Shown one piece after another: positions 1 through 8,570 of a DNA stretch of 64,000 nucleotides. Under the pieces are notes generated by a model. It had not been told where the DNA came from and made no database searches. It saw nothing but the letters and a program-made list of their open reading frames with translations. The position numbers were made by a program, and so were the translations under genes. The stretch is taken from positions 2,501-66,500 of the forward strand of contig CAUYUJ010000698.1 of NCBI GenBank assembly GCA_963575745.1, read 5' to 3'. The stretch's first letter is position 1. Every line of letters starts with the position of its first letter. The DNA is from Prorocentrum cordatum. Its lineage: Eukaryota > Sar > Dinophyceae > Prorocentrales > Prorocentraceae.

Positions 1-288
1 TCCCCAGTTGCTTTTTGACAGGCAGGGCAAGGTCCCCCAGAGCCCCCGAGGCCGAAACCGAAGAACCTCCCTTCGTGAATGAGGTACGACGCGAGCCGGT
101 CTGCGCACGCTCCAACAGCGACGACAATTTGACCACCGACCAGACCACCCCAACCCCACCCGAAGAGACCCGAATTCCGGACTGGAGGTACAGGCTCCAT
201 CTGTGTTTTTGTCCACCTTCCCCGACGCCCCTCCACTGGGAATGGGGCCTTCGGGTTGGGTTGGGGTGGCTTGGTGGGAAGAGACTAT

Positions 289-362
289 TTGTAGGTCTGG
301 CATGTCCTCCTACAGGCGGATTTTGAAGGAAAATAAAAACATTCAAAAAGCACTCGAACATC
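289..362 (+). mobile_element. F6 TIR element, one-ended fragment
   Basis: It carries the F6 left end (GGCATGTCCTCCTACAGG, then a GGATTTTG stretch and an A-rich interior). The matching right end is absent here. Compare the complete F6 copies near 5222, 6985 and 59607. Bases 1-288 hold nothing I recognise. Confidence 0.5.
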
Positions 363-413
363 ATCCAGCCCAGACGGGGGACCCGAACGGACATTTCGAT
401 CCCTCGGCCTGAG

Positions 414-580
414 AAGCTCTCAGGAAGCCCCTAGAGGCCCCTAAGAAGCCTCCCAAGAGGCCCCAAGAAGCCCCCAAGAACCCCCCAGGAAGCCGCAAGA
501 GGCCCCAACGAGGCTCCTAACCGGCTCCCGAGAGCTTCCCAGGAGGCCCCCAAACTACCCCCAAGAGGCCCCCGAGAGCA
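414..580 (-). repeat. Degenerate CCCAAGAGGCC minisatellite
   Basis: Irregular copies of AAGAGGCCCC and AAGAAGCCCCC follow one another. This is the reverse orientation of the large CTTGGGGCC array at 27170-30030. Long open frames across it arise because the motif lacks stops; I do not call a gene. Confidence 0.7.
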
Positions 581-691
581 CTCGTCGTCGTCGTCGTCAT
601 TCAGGGTCGGGGGCACCGGCCGTAAGGCCTTCGCAATGGTTAAAAAGTACTCGAACATCATCCGAAATAACTATTCATATACATATATAAA

Positions 692-905
692 TGTACATAC
701 AAAAGAAAAATAGTCCCCTGACTATTTTTCAGACAAATTGGGAATCTTCCTCCGGTAGAGGGACATGCCCGCAGGCTACTTGGCCCCGACTCCGGCACCT
801 CCCGAAGCAGGGTGCTTCATGCCATGAATCTCGGGGATCTTCTGACCCGGGTCAATCCAGACCCGGGTCAGCAGGAAACCAAAAACTGCAATGCAGGAAA
901 AAAAA
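692..905 (+). repeat. Dispersed repeat, copy 1 (F6-like right half plus 130 bases)
   Basis: The same roughly 215 bases recur at 6706-6921. The first part (AAATAGTC, then CTTCCTCCGG, GAGGGACATGCCCG) resembles the right half of F6. The second part holds ACCCGGGTCAATCCAGACC, a short inverted repeat around CAATCCA. Both copies lie just after a TA-rich microsatellite. Bases 906-1250 contain no gene I can support. Confidence 0.65.
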
Positions 906-1250
906 ACTGCAACACAGGTCTTCGCAAACCCAGGTCGGCCAATATGCGCGGCTGCCTCGCGGCCACGAGCGGCTCGCTAACCCGGGTCAACCAGAGGGTG
1001 TCTTCGCAGGATCCTGAAGGATCCAGTGCCCTGGCTGACCCCCGTCTACATTGACCCCCGTCTCAAAGCTCCCGAGGATCTCCACTGCGCTTGGAGCCCG
1101 GCTTCAGCACACCCCGAAGCAAGGTCCTGCTCCGATGGGCGCTCCCGCCGTCCCGCGGCCCTCTCCTCCCCTTGGGCTCCCGCCCTCCCGTGGGCGCAGT
1201 GCGCTTCCGAGCCCGCTTCCGACGTGTCCCGCCGCCGGCCGCCCGCTTGC

Positions 1251-1377
1251 TGTGAGGAGGAGGACGAGGAGCAGGAGCAGGAGGAGGAGGAGGAGCAGGA
1301 GCAGGAGCAGGAGGAGGAGCAGGAGCAGGAGCAGGAGGAGGAGGAGAAGGAGGCGCAAGAGCAGGATGAGGAGGAGG
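1251..1377. repeat. GAG/CAG triplet-rich tract
   Basis: A purine-rich run of GAGGAG and GAGCAG triplets. All frames translate as low-complexity acidic, basic or polar runs, so no coding claim is made. Bases 1378-1626 hold no recognisable feature. Confidence 0.8.
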
Positions 1378-1626
1378 ATCGAATTGAATCGGATCGGCGG
1401 AAATCGGCAGCAAAGCAGGGAGAAGTCGAATCGGTGGACATCGGAAGTCTACCGAGAGGCCTCCATTGAGAAACCGACATCCACGTCGGAATCCGAAGTC
1501 GAATCGAATCGGAATCGGGAGCGGTCGAACTCGAAGCGAAAGTCGAGCCCGAGGTGTCAAATTGAGCTCTGGCCCGCTGGCCGAGCCCCCGTCTCCGCGG
1601 CGGCCGCTCCTGGGAAACCCAACACG

Positions 1627-1809
1627 TACTCCAGATTTCGTAATAAAGGGAGGGGGGTCTCATTTCGGGGGGGGGTCTCTTCCAGGCTATCTTGGAGGGC
1701 CTGGGGGGTCTGGGGACGATGTTTTGGAGGGTTCTCCCACGGGGGAGGTCTGAAATGGCTCGTCTTGGAGGGTCCAGACCCCCTCCCTTTCATTACGAAA
1801 TCTGGAGTA
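1627..1809 (+). mobile_element. F1 palindromic TIR element, copy 1
   Basis: A 183-base element that starts TACTCCAGATTTCGTAAT and ends with the reverse complement of the same sequence. The inverted ends run about 30 bases with one or two differences. TA at both outer ends fits a TA target duplication, as made by Tc1/mariner-type transposases. It has no coding capacity. The other copies are at 53031 (opposite orientation) and 59102. Confidence 0.85.
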
Positions 1810-1936
1810 TCGATACCGCTCCTCCCCGGACCTCCCCGGGGCGCGCTCTGACCAGGAGTCCGAGACGAGCCCGGCGGCGGCGGCGAGGGCCTCCCGGCAG
1901 GCCCAGACGGGGGAAGAGCGACGGAAGGGCAGCGGT

Positions 1937-2085
1937 CCCTGACCTTCCAGGAGGGCTAAAAAATAGCACCCGACCTAAAAACCTGTTCCAGAGCTATTCT
2001 ACGTCTTGACACTAGGCTGCTTCGTTTAGTTTTTTAGGCTTTTAGGCCTCCAGTGCTAACACATAGCCCTCTGGAAGGTCAAGGG
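1937..2085 (-). mobile_element. F3 TIR element, copy 1
   Basis: A 149-base element with inverted ends CCCTGACCTTCCAG and CTGGAAGGTCAAGGG, followed inside by a second matching block (TAAAAAATAGCAC). The copy at 4189 is nearly the same length and lies in the other orientation. Non-coding. Confidence 0.8.
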
Positions 2086-2095
2086 TATGGGTACC

Positions 2096-2265
2096 TCCCC
2101 CAGATCCCCGACGGCATGATTTTCTCATGGCGTGGTCCTGGAGCGGTCTCGGCCAAATTCCCCGGCACCGGCTGCTCCTCCCGAGGCGCTTCTTGACGGC
2201 CCCGGGGCCTGGTGAGGGCCCCGCCGAGGCCGAAAACGACGAAAACACACTTCCGTCGCGCTGCT
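2096..2265 (+). mobile_element. F11 dispersed repeat, diverged copy
   Basis: It shows the F11 order: a short inverted block around GACGGCATGATTTTCTCATG, then CTTGACGGCCCCGGGGCC, GGTGAGGGCC and GAGGCCGAAAA. It is one of about eight copies in the window (2096, 2455, 2960, 3464, 3658, 26459, 35500, 49172). Confidence 0.6.
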
Positions 2266-2304
2266 TCCACGACCCGATGGGGGCCTGGGCCCCCTCCTCT
2301 GATC

Positions 2305-2454
2305 TTACCAGCCTGGAACATGTCCCTATCCCTATGCTGGGCATCTCCCCTCATCACGATGCCAATCTTAGGGATTCCCGATTCTTTTGAGGGCGCATCC
2401 CATCGCCTTTTGGCGCGCCAGTCTTAGGGATAGGGATAAGTTCGAGGCTGGTAA
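2305..2454 (-). mobile_element. F12 TIR element, copy 1
   Basis: 150 bases bounded by TTACCAGCCTGGAACATG and its near reverse complement TTCGAGGCTGGTAA. Just inside, the ends continue with matching TCCCTATCCCT and AGGGATAGGGA. It joins an F11 fragment directly on its right. The second copy (35593) lies inside another F11. Confidence 0.8.
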
Positions 2455-2577
2455 TGACTCGACCCGTTCCCCAGGACCGGTTCTTCATCCTGGGTCGTTT
2501 TTTGACGGTCCCGAGGCCCGGCGAGGGCCCCTATAGGGGCCGAAATTGGCGAAAACCTCCGTCTTGATTTGTTCAAT
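2455..2577 (+). mobile_element. F11 dispersed repeat, 5'-truncated copy
   Basis: It begins at the right edge of an F12 element and continues CCCCAGGACCGGTTCTTCAT, then GGTCGTTTTTTGACGG, AGGCCCGGCGAGGGC and CCGAAATTGGCGAAAACC. It appears to be an F11 copy whose left part was displaced by F12. Confidence 0.65.
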
Positions 2578-2621
2578 ACGTTGGATCTCTGGGCTAAAAC
2601 AGGGCTAGGATCGGGATAAAT

Positions 2622-2877
2622 CGCTCCAGAGCGTTCCGGAGCGCTCGAGCGCTCCGGAACGCTCTGGAGCGGCCCGGAGCGCTCGAGCGCTCCGGAAACG
2701 CTCTGGAGCGGCCGCGGCGCTCCAGAGCGCCGGAACGCTCGAGATCTCAGAGCGTTCCGGCGCTCTGAGATCTCGAGCGCTCGAGCGCTCCGGAACGCTC
2801 GAGCGCTCGAGCGCTCGAGCGCTCCGGAACGCTCTGAGATCTCAGAGCGTTCCGGAACGCTCTGGAGCGGCCGCGGC
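2622..2877. repeat. Dense cluster of short perfect palindromes
   Basis: About 255 bases built almost only from GAGCGCTC, TCCGGA, GAGATCTC, CTCGAG and GCGGCCGC strung together. Every block is self-complementary, so either strand could fold into many alternative cruciforms. No coding claim: all frames read as repeats of Arg, Ser, Glu and Ala. A smaller related patch is at 5034-5060. Confidence 0.85.
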
Positions 2878-2959
2878 GCCAAATGCAGCCTCCAAACCCG
2901 CCGATTCTCAGAGACTTCGAGTTATCCTGATCCGATTTTGTCCCGATCTTCGCGTCGTT

Positions 2960-3131
2960 CCAAGACCCCGACGTAATGATTTTTTCATTATACGTCGACC
3001 CCCACAGGTCCCGACCCTTTCCCCATGACCGGCTTTGCATCCTGAGCAGTTTTTTGACGCTCCCGAGGCCCGGTGAGGGCCCCCAGAGGCCGAAAATGAA
3101 GGAAAACCTTCCGTCGTGATTTTTTCACTAC
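2960..3131 (+). mobile_element. F11 dispersed repeat, full copy
   Basis: It starts with the inverted block GACGTAATGA...TCATTATACGTC, then CCCGACCCTTTCCCCATGAC, TTTTTTGACGCTCCCGAGGC, GAGGCCGAAAA and ends near GTCGTGATTTTTTCAC. It is the best copy to use as a family consensus. Confidence 0.7.
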
Positions 3132-3336
3132 TCGAGGGGGTCTGGGTCCTCCGATCCGCCGTCCGGGGGGAGGCCGCCGAGGCCCCGTCTCCACGGCGGC
3201 CGCTGCCACCCCCGCGGGGCTCGGCGCCGCGGCGGGGCCGCCCGCGGCCTCGCCTGCCCCAGGCCCCCGCGGGGGGGGGGCCGCCGACGCGCCGCCGCCG
3301 CCGCGCCGCGGGCCGCCGCGGTCGAACGAAGATCTC

Positions 3337-3449
3337 TCCTCCCTCCTCCTCCTCCTCCCCCTCCTCTCCTCCTCCTCCTCCTCCCTCCTCCCTCCTCCTC
3401 CTCCTCCTCCTCCTCCTCCTCCTCCTCCTCCTCCCCCTCCTCCTCTCCC
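3337..3449. repeat. TCC triplet array
   Basis: A nearly pure pyrimidine run of CTCCTC triplets. It is one of more than a dozen such polypurine/polypyrimidine tracts in the window. Confidence 0.9.
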
Positions 3450-3463
3450 AGAGATCCAGCGCA

Positions 3464-3612
3464 TTGAAAAAATCAGGCGGAGGTGTTGCGCCAAACTCGG
3501 CCCCTATAGGGACCCTCGCCGGGCCCTGGGACCGCCAAGAAGCGACTCGGGATGAAAAGCCGGCCGGCCCCGGGGAAAGGGTCCGGACTTCCGGGGACGC
3601 CGCATTGAAAAG
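3464..3612 (-). mobile_element. F11 dispersed repeat, inverted copy
   Basis: Read on the minus strand it has the F11 order of CCGGACCCTTTCCCC, CTTTTCATCCCGAGTCGC, CGAGGGTCCCTATAGGGGCC and ACACCTCCGCC. Diverged from the copy at 2960. Confidence 0.6.
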
Positions 3613-3657
3613 ATCGCGACATCGGATCTCAGGGTCGTCGTCCCCAGACCCCCTCGG

Positions 3658-3812
3658 GTCACGGAAAAATCATGACGGGAGGGCTTGTGTTTAAAAATTT
3701 TCGGCCTCTGGGGGCCCTCGCCGGGCCTCGGGGCCGTCAAAAAACAGCTCGGGATGAAAAACCGATCCCGGGGAAGGAGCCGCAGAACTCGGAATCGAGG
3801 TCGACGTAATGC
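3658..3812 (-). mobile_element. F11 dispersed repeat, inverted copy
   Basis: Read on the minus strand it starts with ATTACGTCGACC, passes TTTTTCATCCCGAGC and TTTTTTGACGGCCCCGAGGC, and ends CCTCCCGTCATGATTTTTCC. It is closely related to the copies at 2960 and 26459. Bases 3813-4188 hold no recognised feature. Confidence 0.65.
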
Positions 3813-4188
3813 GGGATGACGATTGATAAACAAAATGGGAGAGGACGATAAAAAAATAGTGTTCTGCTATTTCTGCATAATTGTCTGACTGGAGGGGAAC
3901 GATTAAAAAGAATAGTTTTCCAGCCCGCGGCCGGTTTTTTCTAATCGTCATCCCGGGCGCCGCCGCGTGAACACGACCCCCGGTCATTTATTAATCGTCA
4001 TCCTCCATTAATGACAGCATCCGGACGTGGGGGGTCTGGGTCACTGGGTCGTGTCGGGCCGCGTCGGGACGGACCCAGACGGGCTCGCGCCGCGGGAGAA
4101 CGCACGGCGGAGGTGCTTCGCCGTGTGCGGCCTCTGGCGGGCGTGCTCTCGTCCGGCGTCTCGCCATGGGGCGGAAGGGTGGGGGGGA

Positions 4189-4336
4189 CCCTGACCTTCC
4201 AGAGAGCTATTTTTTAGCACTGGAGGCCTAAAAACCTAAAAAACTGAACGAAACAGCCTAAAACCGAGACGTAGAATAGCTCTGGAATAGGTTTTTAGGT
4301 CGGGTGCTATTTTTTAGCCCTCCTGGAAGGTCAGGG
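4189..4336 (+). mobile_element. F3 TIR element, copy 2
   Basis: 148 bases with ends CCCTGACCTTCCAGAGAG and CTCCTGGAAGGTCAGGG and inner matching blocks GCTATTTTTTAGCAC and GTGCTATTTTTTAGC. Opposite orientation to the copy at 1937. Confidence 0.85.
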
Positions 4337-4610
4337 GAGGGCGGGGGGAGTCTGGCTCCAGACCTCTGCTCGGTGAGACCGGCTGCAGCGGGGCGTCCAT
4401 CATGGGGGAGACTCCGCCTGCGAAAAACAGTTTTTTTGATTCGCGGGTCGAGAGCGCACCTCTTCCGGTCGAAAGCTAAGCGGGCCGCGCGAAGCTTGAA
4501 AAGAAACCGCATGCTCAAAACAGGCAGCGAAAACAGCCAAGATCTACTCCATGGTGGGGGGGGAGCCCGGGGGCCCGTGCCGATCGGCAAAACAGTGCAT
4601 CAGACAACGA
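4337..4610 (+). repeat. F19 dispersed repeat, copy 1, with a 93-base insertion
   Basis: It matches 46985-47160 in order: GTCTGGCTCC, ACCTCTGCT, GGCTGCAGC, CTCCGCCTGC, CAGCCAAGATCTACTCCA and CCGATCGGCAAAA. This copy alone has an extra segment (4431-4523) bounded on both sides by AAAACAG. That fits an insertion with a 7-base target duplication, or a deletion between direct repeats in the other copy. Confidence 0.65.
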
Positions 4611-4849
4611 GCACGTCCCTGATTATCCCTTATCCCTATGTCTGGCATCGCCTCATCTAACTGCCGAGCGCAAGGCTTCCGTCCAGTTCTCTTTGAGCGC
4701 ATCCCTACGACTGCAACCGCCTGGTGGCTGGTCAATCTCAGGGACAGTGCAAGACGGAGCCAGGACGAGGAAAAAGTCGGGTGAGGGTACATCGAGAATC
4801 TCTGAGAGCCAGCTGCTCTGGAGGTTGTATCGAGCGCCGCGGCCATTTC

Positions 4850-5021
4850 TCGGCGGTGGACAAAACTCCCTTTAATAAAACCACCCTTTAGTGAAAACGG
4901 CCTGGAACCGAATCCGACGGACCTCGACCCGCAAAAATGACGGCCGCGACGCCCTCCCGCGAACCGAAAACTGCCAATTCACGAATCGACGTGTCAGGGT
5001 AGGAGGTCTGTCCACCTCCGA
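4850..5021 (+). mobile_element. F2 TIR element, copy 1
   Basis: 172 bases with ends TCGGCGGTGGACAAA and TCTGTCCACCTCCGA. The interior AATGACGGCCGCGACGCC is shared with the copies at 5574, 34700 and 58274. The 12 bases directly left (CGCGGCCATTTC, 4838-4849) are repeated exactly at 5022-5033. Non-coding. Confidence 0.85.
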
Positions 5022-5221
5022 CGCGGCCATTTCAGAGCGTTCCCGAACGCTCCGGAACGGAGCTACCCTCGTCCCAGCCACGCCCGACCCCCCCACGCAA
5101 TGGGCAGCTGCGCCGTCGGAGGGCAGGATGCGCGTGCCAACGCCGCGGACGGCTCGGCCGCCGACTTCACCAGGGACGAGGGCTGGTTCGCACGCCTGCA
5201 GTCCACGGAGACCAGGGTAGA

Positions 5222-5383
5222 CTTCAGTCGGGCCTGTCCCCCTACAGGTGGATTTTGTACGAAAAATGCAAAATACCAAAAAAAGGCCGCCAAACATGCA
5301 AAAATACTCAAAAAGTCGCCCCCAGACTATGTCTTTACTATTTATGAAAACTCCTCCTGTAGAGGGACAGGCCCGATTTAAGG
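5222..5383 (+). mobile_element. F6 TIR element, full copy
   Basis: Inverted ends TCGGGCCTGTCCCCCTACAG and TGTAGAGGGACAGGCCCGA enclose an A-rich interior with an AGACTATG motif. Other F6 copies end CCCGACTTAA, which suggests TTAA at the boundaries. No coding capacity. Confidence 0.8.
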
Positions 5384-5573
5384 TTGCCGCGCAGTGATGT
5401 TGGACGCCCGAAATGGACAAGGAGAAAAACGGGCATGCAGTGCCCGACATCAGAATGCTGCCCAGAACCGGCAGCGGCCGCTGCGGGGCACGCGCTTTCG
5501 GTCTTCGGAGAGCAGGCGTCCGCGGCGACGCGGACATCGAGGCCTGCTCAAAAGGAGCAGGAACTGCTGTTGG

Positions 5574-5744
5574 TCGGCGGTGGACAAACCTCCCTTTAGT
5601 AAACCTCCCCTTAATGAAAATGGCCTGGGACCGAAACCGACGGACCCGGACCCGCAAAAATGACGGCCGCGACGCACTCTCGCGAACCGAAAACGGCCAG
5701 TTCGCTAATCGACGTGTCAGGGTAGGAGATCTGTCCACCCCCGA
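5574..5744 (+). mobile_element. F2 TIR element, copy 2
   Basis: 171 bases bounded by TCGGCGGTGGACAAAC and CTGTCCACCCCCGA. GTTGG lies immediately outside both ends and reads as a 5-base target duplication. It is very close to the copies at 4850 and 58274. Confidence 0.85.
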
Positions 5745-5781
5745 GTTGGGTATCATACCAATTTTTTCCCTACTAGAACAA

Positions 5782-5965
5782 GAAAGCACGCCATGTACAG
5801 AAACTTCTGGCGCTCCGCGAGGATTCCTCGGATCCGCGCTGGCCCCCCCCTCCCTGGCGCGCGGAGCGCGCCAGCGGCGGCGCTGGAGGCGCCGTCGGGG
5901 AGGGGGCAGCGCGGATCGAAGAAATCTGCGCGGAGCGCCAAAATTTCATGTTTATGGCGTTATTT
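5782..5965 (+). mobile_element. F4 long-TIR element, copy 1
   Basis: The element is mostly two inverted arms of about 60 bases around a GGCGGCGCTGGAGGCGCC-like centre. The left arm runs CATGTACAGAAACTT then TGGCGCTCCGCG; the right arm is its diverged complement. The copy at 34411 has near-perfect arms. It abuts an F7 element on the right. Confidence 0.75.
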
Positions 5966-5966
5966 C

Positions 5967-6121
5967 GCGGCGCGCACAAGGGGGTGGAGGGAGGGGGAAG
6001 GGCTTCTTAGAAGAAGGATGCCTCTTCGAAGGTGCCGGCCCTGCATCTATAGAAAAGGCCCGCGCCTTCTAAGAAGCAGGAAAGGCTTCTAAGAAGCCCT
6101 CCCCCCCCCTGCGCGTGGCCG
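5967..6121 (+). mobile_element. F7 TIR element, copy 1
   Basis: It begins GCGGCGCGCACAAGGGGG and ends TGCGCGTGGCCG, with inner inverted blocks GGCTTCTTAGAAG and CTTCTAAGAAGCC. The second copy is at 36284-36453. Confidence 0.7.
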
Positions 6122-6144
6122 AGTTATTTCTTCTTCGACGTACC

Positions 6145-6260
6145 CTGAAGTCGGGCATGTCCCCCTAGAGGGAGATCCTGGGCGAAAAATGAAAAAACAA
6201 TACCCCAAAAATAATCCCCAACTGCCCAAACATAGTCAAAAAATGGTCTCCCGACCTTTG
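6145..6260 (+). mobile_element. F6 TIR element, one-ended fragment
   Basis: Left end GAAGTCGGGCATGTCCCCCT is followed by an A-rich F6-like interior with no matching right end before the next repeat. Confidence 0.55.
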
Positions 6261-6289
6261 AGGGCCCCGGAAACTGCAGGGCCGTTTTT

Positions 6290-6490
6290 TCACCGTTTCC
6301 AAAACAAAGTCCCTTGAAAATGGAAACGGCAAAAAAACAGCGACCGGAAACGGCAAAAGAACGGCTCCAGGATTGGAACCGGAGACGGAACGGCGACGGA
6401 ACCGGTAAAACGGTGAAAAAACGGCGACGGAACCGGTAAAAAAACCGGCGTCGGAACCGGCGACAAAAACGGCAAAACGCAACGGGTAAA
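6290..6490. repeat. CGGAACCGGTAAAA minisatellite
   Basis: Irregular copies of ACGGCGACGGAACCGGTAAA and shorter variants are spaced by A-runs. No coding signal. Confidence 0.7.
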
Positions 6491-6634
6491 AAACGGCCCT
6501 GTGGGGCGCCCGCCGCGCCCCGGCCGGTCCGTGGGCGCCTCCGGGGGCCCGCTACAGGAGAGCGCTGGGCGGGGACGGGCCGCGTGCGGCGCGGAGTCTC
6601 GGGGAGATCTTCTCGGCGAAGCCGCCGCACGTCG

Positions 6635-6638
<4 letters not shown>

Positions 6639-6669
<31 letters not shown>

Positions 6670-6673
6670 TTAT

Positions 6674-6704
<31 letters not shown>
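6639..6704. repeat. TA dinucleotide microsatellite
   Basis: Two TA runs separated by an ACATTTATTTTTT spacer, directly before the dispersed repeat at 6706. Confidence 0.9.
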
Positions 6705-6705
<1 letters not shown>

Positions 6706-6710
<5 letters not shown>

Positions 6711-6921
6711 AAGAGAAATAGTCTCCAGAAAATTGTCTGACAACATTGGAATCTTCCTCCGGTGGCGGGGCATGCCCGACTTCCGGCTACCTGGCCCCGA
6801 CTCCGGCACCGCCCGAAGCAGGGTGCTCCATGCCATGGACCTCGGGGATCTTCTGACCCGGGTCAATCCAGACCCGGGTCAGCAGGAAACCAGAAAAGTG
6901 CAATGCAGGGGAAAAAACTGG
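6706..6921 (+). repeat. Dispersed repeat, copy 2
   Basis: Second copy of the sequence at 692-905, including CTTCCTCCGG, CCGACTCCGGCACC, ACCCGGGTCAATCCAGACC and TGCAATGCAGG. It again follows a TA-rich tract. Confidence 0.7.
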
Positions 6922-6984
6922 AGGGGGACGCGGCGCGGAGCCTCGGGGGGGATATCTTTTGGCGAGGCCACCGCACGAGCTTTC

Positions 6985-7142
6985 GGTCAAGCATGTCCCC
7001 CTACAGGGGGATTGTGGACGAAGAACAAAAGCATACCCCAAACATGCCCCCAGATAGGAAAAGATACTAAAAGAGTCGTCCCCAGACTATTTTGTTTACT
7101 ATGTTTGAATATTCCTCCTGTAGAGGGACAGGCCCGACTTAA
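6985..7142 (+). mobile_element. F6 TIR element, full copy
   Basis: Left end GCATGTCCCCCTACAGGGGG and right end TAGAGGGACAGGCCCGACTT, then AAG. The interior carries the F6 CCCAGACTATTTTGTTTAC block. Bases 7143-7424 hold no recognised feature. Confidence 0.75.
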
Positions 7143-7424
7143 GACGAGCTGCCACCGCAGCGCAAAGAAAACCCCCACATTTTCACCTCCGCCTGGGGGG
7201 TGCGTCGGGTTCGTGTCGTGCCGCCTTCGGCGTTGGTTTCTGACACCGCGGGGATCGTTCAACCTTGAACGATCGGCCGTTTCTGAAACGTCCAAATCGT
7301 TCCACAATCAACGATTCTGGGACGCCTGCGGTGTTCCACGTTGAACGCCGCTGGCGGGGTCGCCGACCGTGCTTTTGCTTCTTTAGAAGAACGAAGCACA
7401 ACACACAAACTTTTTGTTTTTCCC

Positions 7425-7552
7425 TACCTAGGCTCTGCCTAGAAGGGTTCTTACCCTGTATGCTTAAAGAACCCGGCAGTGCTCCCCGCCCCGGGCGGTT
7501 CCCCCAGGATCCGCCCCGCGGTTCCCCCAGTTGCGCCCCCTGGGTTCACCCA
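7425..7552 (+). repeat. F18 element body, copy 1
   Basis: Shares CCCTACCTAGGCTCTGCC, TAGAAGGGTTCTTAC, CCGGGCGGTTCCCCCAG and CAGTTGCGCCCCCTGGGT with 40313-40545 on the other strand. In both places the body runs straight into a pentanucleotide array. That arrangement resembles a retroposed element with a simple-repeat tail. Confidence 0.65.
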
Positions 7553-8405
7553 GCTTAGCTTAGCTTAGCTTAGCTTAGCATAGCTTATCTCATCTTAGCT
7601 CAGCTTAGCTTAGCTTAGCTTTGCCTAGCCTAGCTTAGCTTAGCTTAGCTTAGTTTAGTTTAGCTTAGCTTAGCTTAGCTTAGCTTAGCTTAGCTTAGCT
7701 TTAGCGTTAGCTTTAGCTTTATATGTATCTTCAGATTTAGGTTTAGCTTAGCTTCAAGTTAGATGTAGCTTGGCTTTAGCTTAGATTTAGCGTAGCGTTA
7801 GCTTAGCTTTAGCTTAGTTTTAGCTTAGCTGTATCTTAGCTTTAGCTTAGCTGTAGCTTAGCCGTAGATTAGCCGTAGCTTAGCTTTAGCTTAGCTTTAG
7901 CTTAGCTGTAGCCTAGATTTAGCTTAGAGTTAGCTTAGGTGTTGCTCATAGTTAGCGTAACTTTTAGCTGATCGTTACCTTAGCTTTGGCTTAGCTTTAG
8001 CTTAGCTTCAGCTTAGCATTAGCTTAGCTTCAGCTTAGCTGTAGCTTAGCGTTAGCTTAGCTTTAGCTTTAGATTTAGCTTTAACTTAGCTTCAGCTTAG
8101 CTTTAGCTTAGCGTTAGCTTAGCTTTAGCTTAGCTTTAGCTTAGCTGTGTATTAGCTTTATCTTACATGTAGCTTAGCTGTAGCTTAGCTTTAGCTTAGC
8201 GTGTGCTTAGCTGTAGTGTAGCTTTAGTCTAGATGTAGGTTAGCTTTAGCTTAGCTGTAGCTTTAGTTTTAGATTTAGCGTATCGTTACCTTAGCTTTAG
8301 CTTAGATGTAGCTTAGCTTCAGCTTAGCGTTACCTTAGCTTCAGCTTATTAGCTTCAGCTTAGCTGTAGCTTTGCTTTAGCTTAGCTTTAGCTTAGCTTT
8401 ACTGT
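7553..8405. repeat. AGCTT pentanucleotide array (F18 tail)
   Basis: About 850 bases of AGCTT/AGCTTT repeats, purer at the F18 end and more varied distally. No long open frame crosses it. Confidence 0.9.
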
Positions 8406-8463
8406 TACTACGAATGCTGCTTTCCTACGGGCTCCAACTCCTAGGTAGGGTCACTGGGATAAT

Positions 8464-8570
8464 TGGCGCTCCGCGCTGAACACCCCTCACTGGAGCGCTC
8501 CGCGCCAGGGGGTCCCAGCGCCGATCCAAGAAATCCGCGCGGACCGTCGACTGTGTTTACACCACATTTC
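8464..8570 (+). mobile_element. F4 element, truncated copy
   Basis: It has GGCGCTCCGCGC, a CTCCGCGCCAGGGGGTCC centre and a right arm CAGCGCCGATCCAAGAAATC then CGCGCGGAC, as in the F4 copy at 34411. The outer left arm is missing. Confidence 0.55.

Noticed and set aside
7553-8405. Telomeric array
   Set aside because: The unit is AGCTT/AGCTTT, not a TTTAGGG-type telomere repeat, and lies internally beside a dispersed element.
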